Made by a program: the position numbers and the translations under genes. From Tillandsia leiboldiana (Eukaryota; Streptophyta; Magnoliopsida; Poales; Bromeliaceae): a DNA stretch of 64,000 nt. Position 1 is the first letter of the stretch, and the number at the start of each line of letters is the position of its first letter. Location: contig CM055060.1 of assembly GCA_029204045.2 (NCBI GenBank), positions 55,725,177 through 55,789,176 of the forward strand, given 5' to 3'. The notes beneath the pieces were generated by a model, which did no database searches, was not told the origin of the DNA, and saw only the letters and a program-made list of their open reading frames with translations. Shown here in pieces: positions 23,689-35,671 of this stretch.

Positions 23689-25294
23689 TCAAGCTGGTGT
23701 GTGAAGGGACGTAATACCCAGCTTGCAGGTCAAATATTGAAACCTTTCTCTTCCAAGTGCCTTGGCAAAAATATCCACTAGGTGATTAGTTGTTGATATA
23801 TATGTCATAGCAATGAGCCCAGAATGTATTTTCTCACGTATGAGGTGACAATCTAACTCAATGTGCTTCGTCCGTTCATGAAATATTGGATTTGAAGCAA
23901 TATGAAGCGCAGCTTGATTATCACAATGGAGCAACATCGGCTGATGATGAAAAACACCAAGATCGTTAAGTAAATAATTAAGCCATGTTAACTCACAAGT
24001 AGTTGTAGCCATGGCGCGATATTCGGGCTCCGCTGATGAACGAGATACAACTCTTTGTTTCTTGGTGCGCCATGAAATGGGACTTGATCCAAGAAAAGTG
24101 ATGTAACCAGTAGTTGATCGCCGAGTCGTAGGACAACTTGCCCAATCTGAGTCACAATATGCTCTTAACAATAATGGTGTAGAGCTAGAAAAGAGTATTC
24201 CATGTCCAGGTGAGCTCTTCAAATAACGAAGAACTCGATATGCAGCTGCCATGTGTGTACTCCGAGGCTTTTGCATAAATTGGCGAAGTATATTGACTGA
24301 ATAGGTTATGTCGGGCCGCGTTATTGTGAGATAAATTAAGCGTCCAACGAGTCGCCTATACATACTAGGGTCATCCAAAGAATCTCCATCGTCAGGTGTT
24401 AAATGAAGGTTTTGCTCCATTGGAAAAGAACAGCCCTTGGCACCAATCATGCCGGTTTCAGCAAGTATATCCAAAATATATTTCCGTTGGCTTAGAAAAA
24501 TGCCTTCGGAGGAGCGAGCGACTTCTATTCCCAAAAAATATTTAAGACGCCCCAAATTTTTTATATGGAAAAGCGTGTTCAAATATTTCTTCAGCCAAGT
24601 TATGGAAGGTGTGTCATTACCGGTCACAATCACATCATCGACATATACAAGAACGGCACTAAAATTTTTGCCACAAGATTTTGTGAAAAGAGAGTAATCG
24701 GCGACGGATTGTTTGTATCCGGCTGATCGAAGAGCATTAGAAAACTTTTCAAACCAATTTCGAGATGCTTGTTTTAGACCGTATAAAGACTTGCGCAAAC
24801 GGCAAACAAAGTTATCACCTTTTTTGTTACTGCCTGGTGGGGGAACCATATAAACTTCTTCGTGTAGATCTCCATGCAAAAAAGCATTATTTACATCAAG
24901 TTGGTGTAGTTCCCATCCACGAGCAGCAGCAACGGCAAGAAGACAACGCACAGTTACGAGCTTGGCGACGGGAGCAAAGGTCTCATGATAATCAAGACCC
25001 TCCATTTGTGTATAACCTTTAGCCACCAAACGAGCTTTATATCGCTCGATGCTGCCATCTGAATTGTATTTAATTTTGAATACCCATTTGCAACCAATGG
25101 GACGCTTTCCAGGTGGTAACGGTTCCAAAGTCCATGTATTATTGAGTTTGAGTGCATCAAGCTCTTTTTTCATTGCCTCTCTCCATTTTGGGTCTTTAAC
25201 AGCTTGGGAATAGGAAGTTGGTTCTACATGAGAGGAAATACTAGACAAAAAGGCACGATGAGAGGGTGAGAAGTTTCCATAGGAAATAACAGAG
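23689..25294 (-). pseudogene. Large Copia pol: RT and RNase H
   Basis: An open frame of over 500 codons on the minus strand. RT motifs: YKARLVAKGYTQ, ETFAPVAKL, QLDVNNAFLHGDL, LYGLKQASRNW and the YVDD box (LVYVDDVIVTGND). RNase H motifs: AYCDSDWAS, SSAEPEYRAM (PE replaces the usual AE) and LHCDNQAALHIA, ending GITSLHTPA then stop. It reads in uninterrupted from the left edge of the Gypsy insertion at 25299, so its N-terminal part is at 42301 onward. Intact in itself but disconnected. Confidence 0.95.
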
Positions 25295-25299
25295 AATAA
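25295..25299. repeat. Target site duplication AATAA of Gypsy block
   Basis: AATAA at 25295-25299 recurs at 42296-42300, immediately outside TGTGGTGACC... and ...GCGTGACA. Confidence 0.95.
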
Positions 25300-26297
25300 T
25301 GTGGTGACCCGGATCTTTGCAGGGCTTCTACAGTGTGACCAGCAGCTTCTGGAAGCCTACGTGGCATGTCGGCGGTGTTCGCGCGCCCATTTGGACACAA
25401 GAGATGGACTCGAGGCTTAAAATGGATCACGTGGGTAATCGGGGGACCCCGTCGGATGTTTAGAAGAGTTTACGCGCAGAGTGGATATCAAATTTAGGCT
25501 CGGCGCGGAATTCGGATTAAAAATACCTTTCCGGGAGCCTCCGGCAAATTATAGGATTGGAATTTGGCAAAATGGACGTCGTTTTTGGAATCAGCGCGCG
25601 AAAACGGTCAAGATGGGCTATTTGCTTGATGTTTTTGGGTTGGCGGATACTGTTCATGCCGGAACAGTATCTCCGGCACTCGCCGGCGGCGGCGGGCGGC
25701 GCCGGCGGGCGGCGGCGCGGCCTCGGGCAGGCGGCACGTGGCGGAACGCGGCGCGGGCAGGGCGCGGGCAGGCGCCCGGGCGCGCGGGCAGGCGCGCGGT
25801 CCACCGCGGAGGTCGTGCACCGGGGGCGGGCCACGTGGCGCTCTCCGGTTGGCCGGTGCAGCAGGCGCGGTCCACTGAATTTGGGCCCGGGTGCACGGTA
25901 GACCGGGTGGACACGTGGCGTGAGGTAGTTGGTCCGGTGTTGTGCTCCTGGTCCACGCAATCAGTGGAGTTGATTGACCGGGGCAGGTGGCCGTACGGCG
26001 GGGCAGGTGGCCGTACGGACCCGGGTCAGCCGCGACGTGCGCGGTCCACGGCGCGACGTGCGCGGTGCACGAGTTGCCGGGCCACGTGTCGCGTCGCCAT
26101 TTGCGGGCGCAGGTGCACCGGGTGCAGTGGGGCCCGGGGGAGTCGTGGACTGGGCTGTGTGGTGGACCGGGCCGCACTGTGCGCCCCCGAAACTTGGCGG
26201 GCCGGGCCGCACTGTGCGCGCCCGAATTCGGGCGGACCGGACCGGGCGCCCGGAAGTTGGGACATGATGGGAATTTTTCCAATTGTTTTCTTCAGCC

Positions 26298-26305
26298 TAT
26301 AAATA
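26298..26305 (+). promoter_or_regulatory. LTR1 TATA box
   Basis: CCTATAAATAGGC about 1 kb into the LTR; transcription (start of R) would begin about 30 bp downstream, near the pyrimidine-rich TTTTCTCTCAG. Conserved in LTR2 (33893-33900) and LTR3 (39137-39144). Confidence 0.8.
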
Positions 26306-27805
26306 GGCAGCCCGAGCCCTCTTTTCTGCTCTTTTTCTCTCAGCCCTTGCAAGATCTCCCCGAGCTCCCTTCTTGGAAGATTTTCATCTTCAAGTGCTTG
26401 ATCTTCTTGCCAAGTTCTAGGATTTTAAGAGGCACGAATCCCGAGGTTCCCCATTTTACGGTGCGGCGTGATGTTGCTTTCTAGTGTTCTTCTTCGGCGC
26501 AGCGACAGTGTTTTGGCTCCCCTGGGCTACCCCGAGCTCCTTTTTCTGTGATTCTTGCGCCGACAGACTCCTAAGAGGTAGGGCTTCATCTTTCGTATTG
26601 ATCGCGGTTTCCCGTTGCGAGTTTTTGGCACAGATCCCGAGGCAACACTGTGACCCATTTTCTGTTTGGCTTTGTGGGACAGCATCAAGGTGTTTTGGCC
26701 ATATCTTTGCGCACAAGCGTCAGCCGGAAACGAGCTTATACAACTTTTTCATCTACAGATCGCAACGAACGCGCTCGTATTTTTCTTGGATTTTTCTGAG
26801 ATTTCATCAGAGGTGAAAATTACTGTTTTCTCAGTGAACAGTGTACAGTTTTAATACAGATTTTTGTATGAGTGTACCCCCTTGCCGAATTTTTATCTTG
26901 GCTTACCGAACTCCGATTTGGGCCTGCAAGGTACCGTTTCGAAGATATCGACGCAAGGATTGCTGTGATATTTTTATTGGAATTTTCTGGGCACTATCTG
27001 CAGGTGATAATTTAACAGTTCAGAATTCGAGGTTGTATGTGGTTTTAAGTGCTTTAATTGGGAGCCTAGTGTAATTAGTGGACTTTGTATTGTGCCAGGA
27101 GAGTTACGGGTGTACTGAACATATTGGAGCAAGGGATTAGAGTTATTTGGTGTTTTCAGCTGTTGGGCTTTGGACAGTCAGCTTTTCAGGTGGGTGCCTT
27201 ATTCCCGGAACCGGTGGACGGTTCTCTAAATTTTCATATGTTAGCATTGCATGCAGGTGAATGGTACAATAGCTGGGATTGATCGGTAAGTTTAACAATG
27301 AGGATTTTATGGAAATTGCAAGTGAATTATTCACAGTATGACAATGGTATTAATCAAATAGTCATGTTGATGATTAGTGGAAGCTTATCTAAGGCAAGGA
27401 TACCCTATATGATTAATTATCATGCCATATTAGCACATAACCTTTTATGAGGATGGTTTATGCATTGGGATAGGATTATGCAGTTATGTGCAGGTTCTAC
27501 TCTGAGGAGCCATTATGGATTGAGAATTATGGACAGGTATGGTCATTGATAATTTTGGCATGGGGTTTATTTTCTTTATTTTTCTTGAGGACAAATGCAT
27601 GCTTGTATGGACATATGTGTATGGACATATAGTTAGGCCATCTTTTACTGCTGCACTACATATTGGAATTTGACTTAGGAGAAACCATGATTGCTTTCCT
27701 TCTCCTTTTTATTTAGACTTTTGAGTCATGTTGCTCGGGTTCGAGCAGAGGTTTGGGATAGTGTAGCTGGGACCTTAGGGTCAGAGACAGGGTGTGCTTG
27801 ATGTT

Positions 27806-28068
27806 GGATTGTGGGTTATTGCGTCAACCGCGGACAGTAGGCGGTTGACCGGATCTTGATTAATTTACCCAATTGTGGATTGTGGCTTATTGCGGCAACC
27901 GCGGACAGTAGGCGGTTGACCGGATCTTGATTAATTTACCCAATTGTGGATTGTGGGTTATTGCGGCAACCGCGGACAGTAGGCGGTTGACCGGATCTTG
28001 ATTAATTTACCCAATTGTGGGTTGTGGGTTATTGCGGTGACCGCGGACTTTGGGCGGTTGACCGGATG
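27806..28068 (+). repeat. 71-bp tandem repeat in LTR1
   Basis: Three near-identical 71-bp units (27806-27876, 27877-27947, 27948-28018) plus a diverged partial fourth. Each contains GCAACCGCGGACAGTAGGCG and ACCGGATCTTGATTAATT. LTR3 has the same array (40645-40907). Confidence 0.9.
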
Positions 28069-29463
28069 TTGACTATTGCATCAGATTGGGTATCAGATTT
28101 GTTCTAGTGGATGGTGTTTTCCACTTTTTGAGTACTATTGCATCAGATCGGGGTTTTGTTAGTGGACGGAGTTTTCCACTTTGATCATAGTCTTGATCCA
28201 GTCTTGCTATTATGAGACAGTGGTTACAGAGATACTCGATACAGTGATACTTTACTCGTGTGGGTCGCTCCCCTCGAGTGCCACTCCGGAGTAGGCTTTC
28301 CACGATGTGAGCGCCGGGCACCAGGCAGGGTTCTTGAGTTCGATAGCAGAGCAGGCAGTACCAGTGATTACTGGTCTATCGATTGGGTTTATTCAGGCAG
28401 ATACTTTTTGTTACACTCGTGCCTGGGGGACCGAGTGGAGTCTAGTAGCTGTGTTAGACCAGTGCTAGTATTGTTGGGAACCGTTCGGGGTTTGACGGTG
28501 GTCCCGTGGTCGTTGTGAGTTCTTTGACCATTGTGTGAGAGGTTGAGCATCTTGAGTCTTTCCGTTCTGAGAGAGAGAGGGCATGGATTTGACTATAGCC
28601 TGCATGAGCCACTACTCGATAGCGAGTTAGTCCGTTTGGACGCCCTACGTAATTCCTGCCCGTCAGCGGGAGGTGGTTGTAGGTGGGCGCAGGTTTGACT
28701 GGACCCGATGTGGCAGTCAGCTCGATTGGGTCGATTGAGCACCTTGTGTGCGAGTGTTGCATATCTTCATCAGAGTTTCCCCATTTGAGCATTTGGATAG
28801 AGGCATGGTAGCTGTAGAGTGTTTCCAGCTTCTTCTTTCAGTTTTACTGCATCGGTTATCTTTTGCCTCTAGTAGTCTTGGTGGGCAGATCGTCGGGCCT
28901 TATGGCGATACCCACTGAGAACTCCCTTATTGCGTAGTTCTCACGCCCGTTGGGGGTTTTCCCCCTTTTTGTCCTTTCTCCCCTTTGTTTTGCAGAGTCT
29001 TGGCGGGTGTTGCCGTTCTGTGGTTGCTGTGCGTGGTGAGGGAGTAGCGAGCTAGATCCAGACCCATCTTGGGAGAGTAGCGGTACCCCCTTGGAGGAGA
29101 TCTTCAGTATAGTCGGTAGATTGGTATTTATTTCCTCTTTTGAGAGACTGATGTAGTGAGGATATGATGTATTGAGAGCTTGTACACTGATGTTTTATTT
29201 GAGATATCTCCCTGTTGAGCTAACAGTTTTGTACTCGAGGTTAGTGTATGATTATCATTTTTGGGAGATGGACCTTGTTGTTTTATTTTCAGTTGTACAG
29301 TGGTTGATTTTATTCTACAGCAGTTTTATCTTTTAGCTCTGATATCTGTTAGCTGTAGCTCTTTTTGCAGGTAGGACGCTTCGCCTATGCGGGTTTGGCA
29401 TAGGTGGCGGATCTGTTGGCGAGCCCGGGTCGCAGTTTCGACCCCGGGGCGTGACAGATTAGG

Positions 29464-29476
29464 TGGTATCAGAGCC
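29464..29476 (+). promoter_or_regulatory. Gypsy primer binding site
   Basis: TGGTATCAGAGCC, complementary to the 3' end of initiator tRNA-Met, 7 nt after the LTR1 end. This fixes the plus orientation. Confidence 0.9.
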
Positions 29477-30758
29477 TAGGTTGTAGGTCATGGTGGACTT
29501 AGAAACCCTAGGCTTGTGGTTGGACCCTAGGATGACTTCGTGAGAGTCGTGATTTGTAGCGAGAGTCCTGATTGAGTTTTACACCTCTCCCGAGGGACGG
29601 GATGAGTGATTGGCATGTTTATTCTCCTAAGTAGTTATGTTGGCTGCAGACAACATAACGCTATGGAATGGGTGACATGCTCTAGACTTTCGCTGGATTG
29701 GGTCGAGCGTTGTTGTGTGCTGATTTGTGGTTTCGTCGTGGCGAGCGGTGTCTCCCCGACGCTGGGTTTGGGACCCTTGTGCATCCTGTCATGGCAGTTG
29801 AGCTTGAGCGGTTGGTTTTGGGCCGGATACCCGGATTGAGGTCAGAGAACTCCAGACCCAGATGACAGGATTGTCAGAGGCATATCAGCGGCAGAGCGAG
29901 CAGCTAGTTTAGTGACGCAGTTGTCAGAGCAGTGGGCAGCCCGACAGTACTTTTCTTCTGAGACCACCTGGATGTAGTATCCTCAGCGGCAGGGACTTCT
30001 GTAGTGCCAATAGAGCGAGTGGCCCCCTCCGTGCCAATGTTTAGTGCCAAGGCACTGAGGTAAGGTGGATGGTTGACAGCAGAGGAGCTGTGGGGCATGT
30101 TTGATTAAGTGAGCCAGATTTGGCAGATGAACCACCCCGACTTGTAAGATTGAGCTCGGAGCCTTTGGAGGCAGAGTCGTGGTTGGGGGTGATGGAGTGA
30201 TCAATTGAGAGCCTCCCTGTGCTAGAGAGTTTATGCAGTTGTTGAACTGGCGCTCCAGGTTTCGAGGGACGAGGCATATAGGATAAGTGAGATTGGGAGT
30301 GGATTGCGCCAGGATACTCCTTAGTTTCTTTTCGGTCCCTCCTGTTCGGGTTTTGGACTGTGGATGCCTCGTCGGAGTAGGCATTGTGTTTGGAGCTGGA
30401 CACTGCAATTCCTTGGATGGGGATCTGCCGCTAGAGGCAAGTTCTGGAGGGAGGCGCTTGGCGCTAGATGATGGAGGACAGATCGGCATGCAGAGGCATT
30501 TTCGTTTAGCTTTCCTGGGTGGTGGATATTCTTGTGGATGGTTAATGTAAAGCTTACCCAAGGGGGGATGTTACCCTGTGTGATTGATAACTGGCATGTT
30601 TGGGGTGCAATATATGTGATTGAGGGGTGAGCTTAGTAAGGATAATTGTATAAGGAATTGCATGAATCAATCGTGCTTGGTCGTATGACGATGATACCCA
30701 AGTGGATTTCTGAGACGTCAGGGGTTGGGTGGACCCCGATGACAGCAACAGCCATTTT

Positions 30759-30784
30759 ATCAGAGTGGCGCAGCGGTAGCGTGG
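30759..30784 (+). other. 5' half of initiator tRNA-Met embedded in INT1
   Basis: ATCAGAGTGGCGCAGCGG followed by TAGCGTGG matches 25 of 26 nt of the 5' half of plant tRNA-Met-i as I know it (tRNA has A where this has T at position 19). It covers the 5' acceptor strand and D arm, including a Pol III A box (TGGCGCAGCGG). The anticodon arm and 3' half are absent. Repeated in INT2 at 36003-36028. Confidence 0.8.
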
Positions 30785-32887
30785 ATTGGTTATTTGCGAG
30801 AGACCACGTTCGGCATCTCAGTGTGAGCATGGACAGAGGTCGTGCTCCCTTTGTGATTGGTCTAGATATTTTGGCAGGCTGAGCGACGACCACTTGCATC
30901 GAGCGGATGAATCTGTGCCGCCCGGTTGGGGGGCGCCACGGTAGTGGATTGAGTTGTCGCAGGTGTGTTTTTTTTCACAGCAGTCGGAGTTAGGACATGT
31001 TACGTTCCTGCATGGGCTAGGGGTAGAGTCGTTACCACATGCACTTGAGGTACAGGTTACTGTTGGCATTGTGCAAGTGGAGGAGGCTTGTGGATTATGT
31101 CCAGTGCAGCAGAGGCCGTAAGTTATGCCGGCAGACTTATTGGTTTTTACGGCAGCTCAGTGTTTTGACCCAGTGCTTGGGATCGGTTGGCATAGTGCCA
31201 CAGGATGTTTGACTGCTGAGAGAAAGGATTTTGACTTTCTGCGAGGCAGATAATGGAAGGCATTTTGTTTGTTGAGACTATTTGAGCACACTGGTTACAG
31301 CGTCCGTGTGAGAGGTGCCTACGGCGGCAGCGGGACTTAAGTATGTCCCTATTGCCCATAAAATCCCGGGTGTGAGTCCACCTAAGCCGATGATTAGGCC
31401 GCCAGAAAGGAAGATTAAGATTGCGATTGACGTGATTCTGGAAACCGCGCCAACTTCAATAGCCCCTCTTTGGATATCGCCTTTAGAGCTGCGAGAGTTG
31501 ATTTCTTGGTGCGTGGATTTGATGGATAGAGGGTCTGTTTGACCTAGTGCCACGTCGTTGATACACGACGGTGAGAGCCCTTTGGGATTGGAGTCCAGGC
31601 AAGTCCAGGTATTATTTAGAACCTTTTGAAGGAGCTATATTCCGACAGTCATTGTATGATGCCTGCGCCAATTTGGAATTTCAACTGAGGGCTCTGTCTA
31701 GATGGTGTTCAGGACACAGTAGGGGCATTACGAGTACAGTGAAGCCAATGGATTGACTAATGCCCTGTTGCCTCTAGATTGAGGAATTTTGTATTCTGTT
31801 GGCCTTGAACGGTTGGTTAGCGGCATCCTCCTGGGATATTTTGGTTTTACCCCCTCCCTGTTTGATTTAGAGCTTGTGCAGCATTTGTAGATGGTGTGAC
31901 AAGGTCTGTGGGGAAGAAGCTTTTTGCCAAGTCGTTGTGGTGCAAGTTTTAGCTTCGAGAGCATATCTTCCTGGATTGCTTATTCTAGCCGAAGGGGCGG
32001 CGGTGGAAATTCGGCCAAAGTGGATGCTATTTAAGACTGGCCGAGATCGACGGTCATTGTTGGGGTGAGGAGTTTTTGGACTGGATAGTGCCAGCAGAGC
32101 TTGATGACCGGGTGATGAGATTGGTACCAGCGCCGATTTTAACCTTGTCAGTGGTGGGAGAGGGATTTGCGAGTTATGGTGATACCTCCCGTAGTGGCTG
32201 TAGAGCCACCATTGGATTTTGTGAGCATCCAGTATCACCCCGTCAGAGCCACTGTGGTGGCGGATGCCTGGAGCAGAAGAGCTATTTGGGAGTCGAGTTT
32301 GACGGTTCCATAGCTGGCACTGTGTGGGGCCATCCTTGTGTGCAGGGTTTGAGTTGAGTCCCTGAGGATCCCTTTTGATGAGAGGCTGCGGCTGAGCAAT
32401 CCACTTAGGTGGTTAAGTGTTGAGAGCGACCGAGTGTGAACCCCTGCTTGTTTGGGCCCCTTTTCTGTGCAGGTGTTTGTGTGGATGTGATTCGGGTCGC
32501 TTTGGTTGAGCTGGCTCTTGGGAGTGATTTTAGAGCGTGTTACTCTGGCTGTTCGTTCCTTTCCCCCAGTCTTTTGTTGGAGTTTGGAGGTTTTTCTGCG
32601 TCTCAGCTCAAGAGTGTTATGTTTTGGACCCCTCGCCGTGATTGACTCGTTCCTTTTGGGGTCTGTGAGAGTTTGGAGTACGAGGGACGCCCGTTGCGAA
32701 TTCCGACTCGTGAGGTGAGGGAATTGCGCAATCGGGCTATGCCGTACTGGTTGTTGCTGTTGTTGTAGCTGAGGAGTAACCACGGGGAGTGATAGGTGAC
32801 TTGGGAGCTGGAGACGGCGGTGTTGATTATTGACCCCTGGTTTCTGAGACTCCTTGGGAGTTGCCTTAGTTTCGAGGACGAAACTTT

Positions 32888-32904
32888 CTTTTAGTGGGGG
32901 AGGA
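32888..32904 (+). promoter_or_regulatory. Gypsy polypurine tract
   Basis: AGTGGGGGAGGA directly before LTR2; INT2 has AGTGGGGAGGA before LTR3 (one G fewer). Confidence 0.75.
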
Positions 32905-35571
32905 TGTGGTGACCCGGATCTTTGCAGGGCTTCTACAGTGTGACCAGCAGCTTCTGGAAGCCTACGTGGCATGTCGGCGGTGTTCGCGCGCCCATTTGGA
33001 CACAAGAGATGGACTCGAGGCTTAAAATGGATCACGTGGGTAATCGGGGGACCCCGTCGGATGTTTAGAAGAGTTTACGTGCAGAGTGGATATCAAATTT
33101 AGGCTCGGCGCGGAATTCGGATTAAAAATACCTTTCCGGGAGCCTCCGGCAAATTATAGGATTGGAATTTTGCAAAATGGACGTCGTTTTTGGAATCAGC
33201 GCGCGGAAAACGGTCAAGATGGGCTATTTGCTTGATGTTTTTGGGTTGGCGGATACTGTTCATGCCGGAACAGTATCTCCGGCAGTCGCCGGCGGCGGCG
33301 GGCGGCGCCGGCGGGCGGCGGCGCGGCCTCGGGCAGGCGGCACGCGGCGGCACGCGGCGCGGGCAGGCGCCCGGGCGCGCGGGCAGGCGCGCGGTCCACC
33401 GCGGAGGTCGTGCACCGGGGGCGGGCCACTTGGCGCTCTCCGGTTGGCCGGTGCAGCAGGCGCGGTCCACTGAATTTGGGCCCGGGTGCACGGTAGACCG
33501 GGTGGACACGTGGCGTGAGGTAGTTGGTCCGGTGTTGTGCTCCCGGTCCACGCAATCAGTGGAGTTGATTGACCGGGGCAGGTGGCCGTACGGCGGGGCA
33601 CGTGGCCGTACGGACCCGGGTCAGCCGCGACTGTGCGCGGTCCACGGCGCGACGTGCGCGGTGCACGGGTTGCCGGGCCACGTGTCGCGTCGCCATTTGC
33701 GGGCGCAGGTGCACCGGGTGCAGTGGGGCCCGGGGGAGTCGTGGACTGGGCTGTGTGGTGGACCGGGCCGCACTGTGCGCGCCCGAACTTGGCGGGCCGG
33801 GCCGCACTGTGCGCGCCCGAATTCGGGCGGACCGGACCGGGCGCCCGGAAGTTGGGACATGATGGGAATTTTCCTAATTGTTTTCTTCAGCCTATAAATA
33901 GGCAGGCCGAGTCCTCTTTTCTGCTCTTTTTCTCTCAGCCCTTGCAAGATCTCCCCGAGCTCCCTTCTTGGAAGATTTTCATCTTCAAGTGCTTGATCTT
34001 CCTGCCAAGTTCTAGGATTTTAGGAGGCACGAATCCCGAGGTTCCCCATTTTACGGTGCGGCGCGATGTTGCTTTCTAGTGTTCTTCTTCGGCGCAGCGA
34101 CAGTGTTTTGGCTCCCCTGGGCTACCGCGAGCTCCTTTTTCTGTGATTCTTGCGCCGACAGACTCCTAAGAGGTAGGGCTTCATCTTTCGTATTGATCGC
34201 GGTTTCCCGTTGCGAGTTTTTGGCACGGATCCCGAGGCAACACTGTGACCCATTTTCTTTTTGGCTTTGTGGGACAGCATCAAGGTGTTTTGGCCATATC
34301 TTTGCGCACAAGCGTCAGCCGGAAACGAGCTTATACAACTTTTTCATCTACAGATCGCAAGGAACGCGCTCGTATTTTTATTGGATTTTTCTGAGATTTC
34401 ATCAGAGGTGAAAATTACTGTTTTCTCAGTGAACAGTGTACAGTTTTAATACAGATTTTTGTATGAGTGTACCCCCTTGCCGAATTTTTATCTTGGCTTA
34501 CCGAACTCCGATTTGGGCGTGCAAGGTACCGTTTCGAAGCTATCGACGCAAGGATTGCTGTGATATTTTTATTGGAATTTTTTGGGCACTATCTGCAGGT
34601 GATAATTTAACAGTTCAGAATTCGAGGTTGTATGTGGTTTTAAGTGCTTTAATTGGGAGCCTAGTGTAATTAGTGGACTTTGTATTGTGCCAGGAGAGTT
34701 ACGGGTGTGCTGAACATATTGGAGCAAGGGATTAGAGTTATTTGGTGTTTTCAGCTGTTGGGCTTTGGACAGCCAGCTTTTCAGGTGGGTGCCTTATTCC
34801 CGGAACCGGTGGACGGTTCTCTAAATTTTCATATGTTAGCATTGCATGCAGGTGAATGGTACAATAGCTGGGATTGATCGGTAAGTTTAACAATGAGGAT
34901 TTTATGGAAATTGCAAGTGAATTATTCACAGTATGACAATGGTATTAATCAAATAGTCATGTTGATGATTAGTGGAAGCTTATCTAAGGCAAGGATACCC
35001 TATATGATTAATTATCATGCCATATTAGCACATAACCTATTATGAGGATGGTTTATGCATTGGGATAGGATTATGTAGTTATGTGCAGGTTCTACTCTGA
35101 GGAGCCATTAGGATTGAGAATTATGGACAGGTATGGTCATTGATAATTTTGGCATGGGGTTTATTTTCTTTATTCTTCTTGAGGACAAATGCATGCTTGT
35201 ATGGACATATGTGTATGGACATATAGTTAGGCCATCTTTTACTGCTGCACTACATATTGGAATTTGACTTAGGAGAAACCATGATTGCTTTCCTTCTCCT
35301 TTTTATTTAGACTTTTGAGTCATGTTGCTCGGGTTCGAGCAGAGGTTTGGGATAGTGTAGCTAGGACCTTAGGGTCAGAGACAGGGTGTGCTTGATGTGG
35401 ATTGTGGGTTATTGCGGCAACCGCGGACAGTAGGCGGTTGATCGGATCTTGATTAATTTACCCAATTGTGGATTGTGGGTTATTGCGGCAACCGCGGACA
35501 GTAGGCGGTTGACCGGATCTTGATTAATTTACCCAATTGTGGATTGTGGGTTATTGCGGCAACCGCGGACC
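32905..35571 (+). repeat. Gypsy LTR2, 5' 2.67 kb, cut by gap
   Basis: Same start as LTR1. Carries LTR3-type variants (e.g. GCCACTTGGCGCTC, TTTCGAAGCTATC). TATA at 33893-33900. Enters the 71-bp array at 35399 and is lost in its third unit. Confidence 0.95.
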
Positions 35572-35671
35572 NNNNNNNNNNNNNNNNNNNNNNNNNNNNN
35601 NNNNNNNNNNNNNNNNNNNNNNNNNNNNNNNNNNNNNNNNNNNNNNNNNNNNNNNNNNNNNNNNNNNNNNN
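35572..35671. other. Assembly gap (100 N)
   Basis: Exactly 100 N, the usual placeholder for unknown size. By comparison with LTR1-INT1, about 2.4-2.5 kb is expected to be missing (rest of LTR2, primer site and start of INT2). Confidence 0.95.

Larger units (their letters stand above)
25300..29456 (+). repeat. Gypsy LTR1 (4157 bp)
   Basis: TGTGGTGACCC...GCGTGACA. The first kilobase is extremely GC-rich (25670-26270), then a TATA box at 26298, and a 71-bp tandem repeat at 27806-28068. Many apparent frames on both strands of the GC-rich part are compositional, not genes. Confidence 0.95.
29457..32904 (+). pseudogene. Gypsy internal region INT1, decayed gag-pol
   Basis: No long frame survives, but colinear fragments can be read on the plus strand. 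They are gag-like EVRELQTQMTGLSEAYQRQ (29838-29900), protease-end VIGLDILAG (30853-30878), RT start TSIAPLWISPLELREL...DLMDRG (31440-31535), RT/RNase H junction RLVPAPILTLSVVGEG (32119-32170), VVADAWSR (about 32255-32280), and C-terminal chromodomain-like VTWELETAV and SFEDETFF (32795-32898). Integrase and most of RT are missing. At 3.4 kb versus about 5 kb for a full interior, it is a non-autonomous, stop-ridden derivative. Confidence 0.85.

Noticed and set aside
25481..26302. Long Arg/Ala/Pro/Gly-rich frames on both strands in the GC-rich part of each Gypsy LTR
   Set aside because: Open in several overlapping frames at once because of GC content, located in LTR U3 upstream of the TATA box, no domain.
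27806..28068. CRISPR-like regular repeat
   Set aside because: The 71-bp units abut with no spacers and lie in a plant LTR; simple tandem repeat.
29983..30561. 192-codon minus-strand frame in INT1
   Set aside because: Antisense to recognisable plus-strand gag-pol relics; no independent similarity.
30759..30784. Calling the tRNA-Met-like stretch a functional tRNA gene
   Set aside because: Only the 5' half is present; anticodon, T arm and B box are absent.
31278..31553. Hydrophobic minus-strand frame that looked like an organellar membrane protein
   Set aside because: The plus strand of the same DNA reads as a Gypsy RT N-terminus (SIAPLWISPLELREL), which explains the open antisense frame.
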